Shown here: one piece after another, positions 13,776 to 23,143 of the stretch
Position numbering within the stretch: the first letter of the stretch is position 1
Layout of the letters: each line of letters opens with the position of its first letter
Assembly: GCA_948567375.1 (NCBI GenBank)
Contig: OX419757.1
Coordinates: 72,292,001 to 72,356,000, forward strand
Direction of reading: 5' to 3'
Source of the DNA: Lunularia cruciata
Lineage: Eukaryota > Streptophyta > Marchantiopsida > Lunulariales > Lunulariaceae
DNA: 64,000 nt
The notes under the pieces: generated by a model
Seen by the model: only the letters and a program-made list of their open reading frames with translations
Database searches by the model: none
What the model was told of the DNA's origin: nothing
Position numbers and translations under genes: made by a program

Positions 13776-13865
13776 GTTGCAAGTGAAGCTTTGAATTTTT
13801 GGATGGTTGGATAACATGACTTTATAGAGGATAACATGACTTTATCACCGACTTCAAAAGTGAAA

Positions 13866-14698
13866 TCACGACGATGGTGGTCCGCATATTATTTTTGGCA
13901 ATTTTGAGCAACAAGGAGGTGAGACTTGGCTTGTTGGAGAGATTGAGATATAATGGTCAAGAATATGGAAGTATGAGGAACCTGAGATGGAGGGGGAGCA
14001 AGAAGAGAATCTGGAACAAGTGAATCTTGGCCAAAATTGAGAAAGAAAGGAGAAAATCTGGTGCTTGCCTGTTTGGAATTGTTGTAGGCAAATTATGCAG
14101 CTGCAAGACAATCATCCCAATTGGTATGGTGGACATTGACAAAGGCACACAACATATCCTCCAATGTACAATTTGCACATTGGGTTTGGCCATCAGTTTG
14201 AGGATGATAGGCCGTGGACAAAGCAAGCTTGGTGCCGAGTATCTAGAAGAGTGTTTGCCAAAACTTCATGGTAAATCAAGGATCACAGTTGGAGATGAGT
14301 ACACATGGCATCTCATGATGCTTGAAGACATTGTGGAATTTGATTTGCACTAAGGTTGGAGCATCCACGGTATCACAAGTTGGTACCAAGTGGATTTGCT
14401 TACTAAGCTTATCCATAAACACCATGATTACGGTGTGTCCTTGTTTTGTCTTTGGCAAGGATATGATGAGATCCAAGCTCACATGCTCCCAACAAGCGGA
14501 TGGAACGACAAGTGGTTGAAGGAGTCCACTTGGCTTTTGGTTGTTGGCCTTGTTACGTTGGAAACTCTCACACGATTGGACAAATTCTTGAACATCTTGT
14601 GTCATGTTGGGCCACCACCATTGACGTTGGAGGGTACCCAAGGTCTTATCCACACCCATGTGACCAGCGATGGGTAAATCATGGGCTCTTGAAGGCAT
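13866..14698 (-). pseudogene. Gypsy integrase remnant
   Basis: The frame 14698-14276 shows an integrase zinc-binding start (H and H present, the usual CxxC altered to CxSF), then a core with DLI-x2-LP and the DKLSK-x-IHLVP signature. Near 14280 the position expected to hold the second catalytic aspartate reads asparagine (SNCDP). The frames 14226-13957 and 14111-13866 continue the C-terminal part in other phases. These changes and shifts make it non-functional. Confidence 0.75.
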
Positions 14699-15023
14699 AC
14701 AAATCGAAGATCACCTTTAGTTGGAACATAGATTTGGTCCTCATGGAATAAAAGGCACTCCTTGATAGAGAAGGTGTTGTACTCCTTATTTCATGCTGTA
14801 AGGCGACCATGTACCATTTGGAAGAAGGGATCTTGGTGTAGAGCTGATTGAAACTTATTTTGGACCTTGGAGTCAACTGACACTATTGAAATTGCTGTTG
14901 TGATGAGAGGAAGAGATTTCAAATCAGGTCTCGTGAGAAAGCATCAGGTATGACATGGAACCAACCTGGTTTGTACTCAAGTTTGATGTCATACAGTTGG
15001 AGTTGTTCCTCCCATTGATGATG

Positions 15024-15308
15024 TCAACTCTTCATGTGTTCCAAGTGTAAGGTATGCAAGTGTAATGGTTTGTGATCAATTTGCATGATCACTTGTTTCC
15101 CCAAGAAGTAATGCCTCCATACCTTAGGTGGTGTATACCATTGCAAGTTGTTCTCGATCTCAAGCAGAGTAGTTTTGTTCAGCCGTATTGAGTCGGCGAG
15201 ACACAAAGGCAATGGGATGGAGTCCATTTGGGAATTCTTGTTGCAGCACGGCTCCAATTGCAAAGTTAGAAGCATCAAAATCAACCACACAAGGTAGTTG
15301 AGGATCAT
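15024..15308 (-). pseudogene. Gypsy RNase H remnant
   Basis: Between integrase and reverse transcriptase the minus strand shows RNase H-like pieces: a DFDAS-type start near 15280, a FVSRRL-like piece near 15190 in another phase, and a YFLGKQ-x-IMQIDHKPL segment near 15090-15050. The pieces are split between frames. Confidence 0.6.
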
Positions 15309-15642
15309 ATGGTTGAAGAATGGGTCTTGAAGACACCATATGCTTTAACTTGTGGAATGCTTCTATATGCTTGGTGGTCCACTAGAAGCTCAAGTTCTTT
15401 CTCAAGAGGTCAGTCAATGGTGCAACCATATGAGCATAATAATGGATGAACCATTAGTAAAAACTGGCCAATCCATTGAATGCCCGTACTTCTGTAGCAT
15501 CCTTTGGGGTAGGCCAATCAGTAATGGCCTTGATTTTCTCTTCTTCCCTCTTGATCCCTTCTGATGAGATCTTATGCCTCAAGAAGGTAACCTCCTTCTG
15601 CCAAAAGGCACACTTTGACTTCTTCCAGTAAAATTTCCATTA

Positions 15643-16380
15643 TCATAGTTTTCTTAGGACTTCTTGCACATAATTCACGTGTTCTGCCTCTGTCTTACTA
15701 TAAATTAAGATATCATCCAAGAACACCACCACGGACCGATCCAATAGTCCAACCAACACCCGATGCATCTGATCCATGAAGACTATTGGAGCATTAGTGA
15801 GTTTGAAAGGTAAAATTGTCCACTCAAAATGCCCATACCTTGTACGAAAGGCAGTCTTTTGCACATCCTCTCTATCAATAAGAATTTGCCAATAGCCGCT
15901 ACAAAGATCCAACTTGGAAAAGTAGCATGCTCCACTTAGTTGATCAAGCAAGTCATCGATCTGAGGCAAAAGATATGCATTCTTCACAGTTTGCTTATTG
16001 AGCACACGGTAATCAATACAAAAACAAAGTCCTCCATCCTTCTTTGGAACAAATAGTACCGGTGCTCCCCAAGGAAAGGTACTATGTTGTATGAAGTCCT
16101 TCTCCAACAACTCTGTAAGTGTTGTTTGCAACTCCTCTAACTCCTTTGGTGAGAGCCGATAAATTGGTCTACTCAATGGAGTACTCCTTGGCAATAACTT
16201 GATCTTGAAGGGCATACCTTGATCGGAGGGTAATCCCTTTGGCAGATCATCCAGAAACACGTCTGCAAACTCCTGAACTATCCGATCAACCATTGCTTGA
16301 TGAGGCTCTTGGCCCTCCTCCAATTGTTCTGGTGCAATTGGCTTGATCCACACCGCAAATACAGACTTATCTTCCTCCAA
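15643..16380 (-). pseudogene. Gypsy reverse transcriptase, longest surviving frame
   Basis: This 245-residue frame covers most of a Ty3/gypsy reverse transcriptase. In order it shows [11 protein letters not shown], a [14 protein letters not shown] block, [25 protein letters not shown]-x-[19 protein letters not shown], and the catalytic box as [10 protein letters not shown]. The two catalytic aspartates are visible. The frame ends before the connection domain, and both flanks lie in other phases, so the polyprotein is broken. Confidence 0.9.
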
Positions 16381-16589
16381 AGCTTGCTATATGGCTACTT
16401 TACCAACCAACTTCCCTTCCAAGGACTCATCTCTCTTCCAAGCTTACTCCATGGTTGCCTTCTTGGCAAACTTCCCATTTGGGACTCCACTCCCTTCAAG
16501 GTTTGCTCTATGGCTACCTTCTCGACAAACTTAATATCTTGGGACTGACTATTCTTAGGTATCTTACTTAGAAGTGCCAGACAACCTAA

Positions 16590-16900
16590 TCAGAAATTCC
16601 TACCTTGGTGTTGTACTTGAATTTGGCATCGGGTCCAATCGAATTGAACCTTATGACGTTCAAACCAAGGTAGACCCAGAATGATATCATAATGTAGAGG
16701 TACCACTACAAACCTCATACACTCTAAATACTCCTTCCCAATCTTGAAGATAACAGGATACGAGGTGCGGAATGCAGAACCCTTTCTACCATTTGCCATC
16801 ATCAAACTACTTTCAATCACTAGTTTGATAGGAATAACTTATTCCTTTGCTACTTGTATAGACATGTTATTCTTTAAACTTCCAGAATCAACCAAAATCC
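16590..16900 (-). pseudogene. Gypsy aspartic protease remnant
   Basis: The active site reads LVDSGS on the minus strand, with its aspartate codon at 16889-16887. The frame 16820-16590 then carries the flap and the ILGLPWFERHKVQFDW segment that normally follows the protease. A phase change separates the two parts. Confidence 0.75.
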
Positions 16901-17092
16901 TACAACCCCGATTAGATATTGTACCTTACAAATGAAGCAAACTTGCATGGGTCGAGCCTTCAATCCCATTGGAACTTATCAAGCTCCCAATAGGTGGCTC
17001 AAAATCTCCTACTGGGATTCTTTGTTTCCCTGATTATTTGGTTCCACAAACTCCATCTAGGCAACTTGTCAAGGTCACCTATTCTTAAGTGG

Positions 17093-17134
17093 ACATTCCA
17101 CCATACAATGTCCAACTTGGCGACAATAAAAACA
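17093..17134 (-). pseudogene. Gag zinc knuckle
   Basis: A CX2CX4HX4C motif is encoded on the minus strand (C at 17134-17132, last C at 17095-17093). It is the nucleic-acid-binding knuckle at the end of gag. Confidence 0.75.
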
Positions 17135-17422
17135 ACCCCCATTTTGTCGCAATCTTTCTCTATATGCTACAACAAGTTGCCTCCGTTGGATAACATCAAT
17201 CTCCATGGGTTCTGGTTCTTCCACTCGTGCGTATTGTACGGGTAAGCTTGGTGTAAGTCAAGGTCAAGACTAAATTGTCACAACCAGGGAATCAAAGCGC
17301 TCAGCCAATTGCATGGCTTCTTCTATATTTTGTGGTTCTTGCATGGTCACCTCCAATTTGGTTTGTGACTTCAATCCCTGCACAAATCAATCCACAACTT
17401 CTCTTTCTTGTATATCTAGAAT

Positions 17423-17960
17423 TTGCATGATGATGTTCTGAAATTGTGTGATATAGCCTCTTACGGAGCCAATCTGCTTCAACTCCGCCAATTTATCTCG
17501 TGCAGCTTGGGTGGCATTTATAGTTTAAAATCAACGAAGTATTGCATCCTTGAATTCTGTCCATGTCAAGATTGGTGCAACAATCTGTCGTTCAGCTCAC
17601 TCCACTTTGAATCGCTACCAAAGTTTTGCCACACCATCCAATTGGTTAGAAGCCAAGTGAATTTGTTCTTGTTCATCTTGAAGATTGGAGGCTTTGAAGT
17701 AATATTTGTAGTCAAACACAAAATTCTCCATTGTGCCCAAAAGATTCTTGCATTCAAACACCTTGGGTTTTGGAAATTGAATATGATCTTCTCTATCTTG
17801 GACTGGCGCTCTCTCTATATGTCCTTGTTGTTGTTGGTCTTGTTCATCCAACAATCAAGTAAGGTGCTCGATTTGTTGCTGCATTGCAAGGATAATGTCC
17901 GGTATTTCCGCCATAGCTACTACTCTATCCTACAACTTCCAATTTATCTAATTGATTAAC
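17423..17960 (-). pseudogene. Gypsy gag remnant
   Basis: The minus-strand frame 17854-17615 has the retrotransposon gag pattern: a short Q-rich start, then YFKASN, E-x4-LASNQL and GVAKLW at the end. Gag continues in another phase below 17615 towards the zinc knuckle. The overlapping 178-residue plus-strand frame is its antisense shadow. Confidence 0.7.
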
Positions 17961-17988
17961 ACATAGATACAACACGTCCACCTTTCTC

Positions 17989-18089
17989 CATAAGTGACAA
18001 TTAGAAGTATCAAGGGTTCCTCAGACATGGTGCTCTTATGTAGAGCACCATGTCTGAGGAACCCTTGATACTTCCAGTTGTCACTTATG
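17989..18089. repeat. Near-perfect 48-bp inverted repeat (hairpin) in the gypsy leader
   Basis: The arms 17989-18036 and 18042-18089 are reverse complements at 46 of 48 positions, separated by the 5-base loop TATGT. The hairpin lies between the primer binding site and gag of the element. Such arms could fold into a long stem in the element RNA. Confidence 0.9.
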
Positions 18090-18227
18090 TCATCTCATAT
18101 GTAGATAATCCTGCCCAAAGCGTGAGGTGATGAATTGTGTGAAGCGGTGCTTGGGTAATATCTGGACATGAAAATCCCAATGTTTGGTAGAAGTGGATTT
18201 GGTGGTCCATAAATTCCATCCATCCCA

Positions 18228-18245
18228 TTCCTTCTTTGATACCAA
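18228..18245 (-). other. Primer binding site, initiator-Met tRNA type
   Basis: Immediately inside the 5' LTR the minus strand reads TTGGTATCAAAGAAGG. Retroelements primed by initiator methionine tRNA usually carry TGGTATCAGAGC at this place, so the match is clear with small changes. Confidence 0.75.
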
Positions 18246-18671
18246 TGCAAAAGACCAAGATAGAGGAGAGAAATAGGAGAATGGAAACTCACATTAGGAC
18301 ACTTGAATGTGGGAAAACTCCGAATGCCTAGCATGAGCTTTGGCTTTGGTCTTTATAGGTAGCATACAATGCACTTGAGAAGCTTCTCAAGAAGCTTCCT
18401 CAAGCTGCTTTCTTAGAGTGCAAGCCAAGTTAACTAGGAAGCTTCTCAAGAAGTTTCCTTCTAGAAGCCGCCTACTTGGCGTGCAAGCTAAGCCAATAGG
18501 AAACTTCTAGAAGCTTCCTTCTAGAAGCTACTTACTTGAGGTGCAAGCTAAGCTAGCCAGGAAGCTTCCCAAGAAGCTTCCTAGATACTTATGGCATATT
18601 CTAGACTAATTTGTCTTATGTGCTACTTTGTAAGCCCGACTAACTTCATCGGTAAACTCCTTATTGTTACA
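18246..18671 (-). repeat. 5' LTR of the gypsy element (right on the plus strand)
   Basis: The right long terminal repeat starts TGCAAAAGACC and ends TTGTTACA on the plus strand. It aligns with 13343-13744 with substitutions and several indels inside the AAGCTT-rich palindromic part. As the 5' LTR of a minus-strand element it should hold the promoter. Confidence 0.9.
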
Positions 18672-18676
18672 GTAAT
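18672..18676. repeat. Target site duplication (right), GTAAT
   Basis: Identical to the five bases before the left LTR. Confidence 0.85.
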
Positions 18677-21512
18677 CTACACTCAAATTGTAAAGGAGTA
18701 GAAGTTGATAGTTATCAAGCACCCTAGAGGAGACCAGAGATCACTTCATATGCATGTTAGAAAAATTACGGCAAGAAAGAGCAAAAAAAGCTAAACTACA
18801 CACTTAAGTTGTAGATTTAAAAGTTAGAAGGGAAGACCCACAAAGAAGAAAAGATGGATCAATTGTCTATTTACCTTACGAAGCACTTGAATAGGAATTT
18901 TATGGAAACTTGTGATACCTATTTGCTAGAGATAGTTGGATATATGGAGCAAACTAAATTCCACTTAAGGAATTTTAAGGGCAAAGGTAGTTCTTTGCAA
19001 TAGAAACATTAGCCCAAAGACACTTCACTAAAAGAAGTTCTTCTAGTTGTAAAATAGTTAGTTAGGAAGTTATATAAAGACCTTTATTGTTGTAAATACC
19101 TTTGTAGAAGATGGCCTTTGGAGTTGTTCACATATTTGTAGTTGTAGAAATCTTTGGATTAAGTCCAAAGGACAAAATCTTGCAAGCTGTCGTTGGGTAA
19201 TTAACACCTTTATTAAGATGTGTTAGGCACCTACTTGACCCATATGTGATTAGAATAAGATAAGATTAGAATTGTAAAAAAGATATAGATAGGGATAGAT
19301 AGAAGACTTTTGGAAATCCACTTAACCATTGGATTTCTTTTAAGCAAAACATGAAAGTGTTTAAGGCTTTTGCCCAATATTATTTGAATTTACTTTTATG
19401 TCAATCAAAGTTCAATAAAAGGACTCTATGTTCTTGGTCACTATATTCTTTGTTCTAAGTATTGGTGGATGTTTGTGTTTAGCAAAGGGTGAAGAATTTT
19501 GCAGTAGGATCACAAGTGTTGGAACGTAAGGAGAGACTTGTAATAGATCAAAATGTGCTATTTCTAACGGATCTAAAGGAGAAAATATATGCATTGAGGA
19601 GTCAAGTCTGATTTGGAGTGTTGAGAGTACGATGGAATCAAAAGGCAAAGATATTCAACTGATGCAAAGACACCTTTGGAGTTGTGCCTTTGGAGAAGGG
19701 TAGTTTGCAACCTTTGGAATCAACTTCCCCTTGGAATCAAAGTCTTTGGAATGACAGGTCTTTGAGGTGAAGTGAATCATCACGTTCAGAATTAAATAAG
19801 AATATTCTTGTAGTGAAAGTGATCTTTAGGTTTCACTTTTCCATAGTGGGCCATTGGAAATAACACTACCTTCTTCTCTTTTGGGAGAAGTTCTTGCCCA
19901 AGTGGTTAAATAGGAAATAATAAAAAACTTGCAACATAGTGACATGTCCCTTCAATTCTAGTTATTTTTGACTCATATCCTTGAGTGAACTACTTATTCT
20001 TACCAATTTTACTAGCATTTGATTAAGATTGAGTCACCACACAAAGCTCTAAATAATAATTTCTCTTATCCTAGATAATAATAAAATAATTGGTCATGAT
20101 AAGGCTCTAAACAATGCAAACAAGCTATTGTTTGTTTAGTTGAGAGCTTGTAGTATATATTAAGTATAGAATAAGTACAAAGTATAAAGTATCATTCTTA
20201 ATTGTGTAAATATATGAATACTTTTTTAGATTTTATTTACTTTGCATTTTGTCTTTGACAATCTATCTATCAAGATTATAATTTAGCTCTCTACTAGACA
20301 TAAGAGAAAATCACTTGAGTTAAACTTCTATTGAATTGCAAAATTATGTAACACTATCTCTCTCTATATGAATATTAGCTAGAAGCAAGGCAATATTTAT
20401 GAGGAAAGAAAATTGAAAGGTACATACAACAAGAAGCAAAAGAAAGATGTGACATAAGTAACCGTATGATGAAGGAAGGAGAAATTTCACATAAGAGTAT
20501 ACAATTAATTTATATTTGAAATATGTTCTAATTTAGCATATTAATTAGAAAAATATTTTGTATCAATGGATGAATATATAAAGAATGCATTAATATAAGA
20601 AAGTTGATATCATTTTCATGGTAGACATCAAAGTAACAAGTAGATATACAAATAGCAAGAAAAGCTTATCTTTACTTGAAAAATAGTACTTATTCCTTGA
20701 ACAAAATCATTTTTTGTTAGAGATCTTATAAGTTTACTTTGTTTAAGATTTTCCTTTATATAAGGAATGGTCTTATTATACAAAATTTATCTCTTGAAAA
20801 ATGTAAACAAACAGTTAGTAGTAGAAGTAGTTTATACATTACCTATATCTACTACTTATTTTTAATTTTACACTACAAAAAATTGTAACATGTTTTATTG
20901 AGATGAAGATGATATAAAATACATTGTATGGGTTGCATCAAAATCAAAGATAAAATATCAATAGATAAATTCATCATATTGGGAAGTGGATATGTTTTTA
21001 ACTAATAGAAAATGGAAAGCAACTAAGTTGTATGGTTGATATAGGGTTAAACAAGGCAGTACAACTAGAGTTGATGTTAAAGTATTCAATGTCATGCCAC
21101 CTTTTTATATGCTACAGTTTCACTTTTATATTTGGTGAGAAGAAAGAGTAAATATTAGAAATATTGAGTGGACTAAGGCATGAAATGTTCAAGACCCAGG
21201 GTTTGGGGTTCCTTAAGTGTTTAAACCCAATTGAAAATTTAAGTGATCTCTCTTGAAATATTATCCTCTTCTATAATGAAATTATGTTTTTCAAATAATT
21301 GAGATATAATGAGCTTATGAGAACAAGGAATCTTCTTTATGATTTATGGGTTCTATTTTTCAAACTATTTAGATAGTTTGAGCTCATAAGAAGCTAGAGT
21401 TAGATATGTAACTAATTTTTATCTTTTTTTTTCAATATTAAATTTTAGAAATGGATTATTTTGATTTCTTATTGTATTGTTAAATATTCTCAAGAGGAGA
21501 ATATAGGGTTTT

Positions 21513-21514
<2 letters not shown>

Positions 21515-21546
<32 letters not shown>
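21515..21546. repeat. (AT)n microsatellite
   Basis: An uninterrupted run of about 16 AT units. Confidence 0.95.
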
Positions 21547-21550
<4 letters not shown>

Positions 21551-22227
21551 TATTTTACAGTTAATTTTCAGTTTTCTAAAATTAATTCCACTGAAAAAAT
21601 TAAATAATATAATTTTTTAGAATATATTTGATAATAAGTTTAAAAATTATCAATATTTTCATCAGTATGAATCAAAATCTTTTCTAATTATAAAATTCTT
21701 GTAGTTGTGACAGTAATAGTTGCTTTCCAAGATTTTTATTGTCCGTGATATGCCTCCTCTTCTCTTTGACAGTATTTAATTTTTTTAAGATGTAAATTTT
21801 CTTACCATAAGTAAATAAATATATTATATCGATTTATGTGTAACAAACAAAGAAATATCATTTTCCTTTCTCCACAATCTACTATCAGCAAATTTTTGTT
21901 TTTGTTTTGAAAGCATTACAAGTATGAACTAAGTGAAACATAATGAAAGTGTCGTATCCTTTCAACAATAGAATATATATAATTCAATCAATCCACTTTA
22001 TGTTAGAACGAAATTTTGCTCCTAAAATCATTATGTGTATGAATCTGCGTAGTGGAAACATACTTACACTAGTTTTAATGACTGTATTAAATTAGTATCA
22101 CTGCTATTAATTGAGGTCTTGAGAAGAAAACTAAGGCACAAGGATAGCCAGAGTATCTTCCTGAATAACATTGTGAATAGTCAAATAACACATTATTCTT
22201 TATTTATCTGTAGTAAAGACAAAATAT

Positions 22228-22282
22228 TGTGTGTGTGTGTTTTGAATACAAAAATATTGTGTGTTTGTGTGTGTGTTTTGAA
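22228..22282. repeat. (TG)n-containing tandem duplication
   Basis: The phrase AATATTGTGTGTG...TTTTGAA occurs twice in succession with different numbers of TG units. Confidence 0.8.
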
Positions 22283-23143
22283 ACATTCTAAGTTTCCTTT
22301 TTAAGAATATGTTTGAAGAGTATATTTGAAGTTTGCTACTATATTGAGAGTGTTTTTTGTTAATATAAGAAGAACAGGATGTTTCCACACGTTGATAAAA
22401 CTTATTATTAGTGAAATGGAAGGATATTGGAATTGAAAATTGGGAAACCAGGGACCTTCCATTACTCGGTGCAGCGGGAAAAGAGAATTATTATTTGGGG
22501 AGCAGATTTTTATGGAAAAGAAACAAAACTCATAATCTTTTGTTAATCAAAACAAGCAAGTTTTTTATTTTTATTTTTATCTTTCAATATCGTTTAAGGA
22601 AATTATAAAGAGTTGATTTTTTTCTTTAAAGCATTATATATGAAGATTAGTCATCTTGGTCTTGGCCTTACACCTTATATTCACATATCATGGGATTGCT
22701 TCAATATGTTGTAGTATGGAATCTTATTAAGACACGTCGCTAACACATCGACTCTGTTTATGAACTGTGTTCATAAATGAAGTGGATGTAAGATCCATGA
22801 ATCAGATTAGTATTATTTACATTTACTTCAACAGAGAATATACTGTTTTCATCAAGCTAATATGTATAAGGTCAAATTTCTCCTTCTACGTGCCCCCATC
22901 AAACCTTACTAATTCTTGGGTTTTATATCAATACTACCTAACTGCAACGAGTCGCTAAGTGCGATTTGGAAAATCTTTAACTTTACAGTTCAAGTAAAAG
23001 CCATTACATCTTCAGATGGTGTCATTTGCATTTCAGGATCGGAGGCGTTTCTAGATTTATCTGACTCATACATATGAAGATTCAATGCTATGATTTGGAT
23101 TCATGATCTTGTGTGTTTTATGTTTTCTGCTAGTTTCTTTGAC

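Larger units (their letters stand above)
13343..18671 (-). mobile_element. Ty3/gypsy LTR retrotransposon, decayed but structurally complete
   Basis: The element is 5.3 kb on the minus strand. It has two LTRs of about 402 and 426 bp with TG...CA ends, a GTAAT target duplication, a primer binding site similar to the initiator-methionine tRNA type, a short purine tract, and the order gag, protease, reverse transcriptase, RNase H, integrase that defines Ty3/gypsy. Reading frames are broken by stops and shifts, and the two LTRs have clearly diverged with indels. It is therefore an old, inactive copy. It is inserted in the unclassified repeat family. No chromodomain was recognised at the integrase end. 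Confidence 0.9.
12100..20050 (+). mobile_element. Unclassified once-coding repeat family, copy 2, split by an LTR retrotransposon
   Basis: Plus-strand counterpart of the 5.55-9.4 kb copy. Recognisable pieces are the protein frame at 12513-12815, the EIG-x2-LLVEE segment near 12905-12945, and a 3' non-coding part at about 19.75-20.05 kb. That 3' part matches the reverse complement of 5.55-5.83 kb closely, including a shared block around GGTTAAATAGGAAATAATAA. The gypsy element at 13343-18671 sits inside it, flanked by GTAAT on both sides, so the gypsy insertion is younger. The coiled-coil part of copy 1 is missing here. Confidence 0.55.
20050..23143. other. AT-rich intergenic DNA with microsatellites
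   Basis: No exon chain or protein family can be supported. It holds a TA dinucleotide run (21515-21546) and a duplicated TG-rich block (22228-22282). Composition changes to a more balanced one at about 23.0 kb, where the ABC transporter gene begins. Confidence 0.5.

Noticed and set aside
14027-14751. Plus-strand frames of 80-108 residues
   Set aside because: Antisense of the integrase part of the gypsy element.
17423-17959. 178-residue plus-strand open frame
   Set aside because: It is the antisense of the gypsy gag region, which shows gag motifs on the minus strand.
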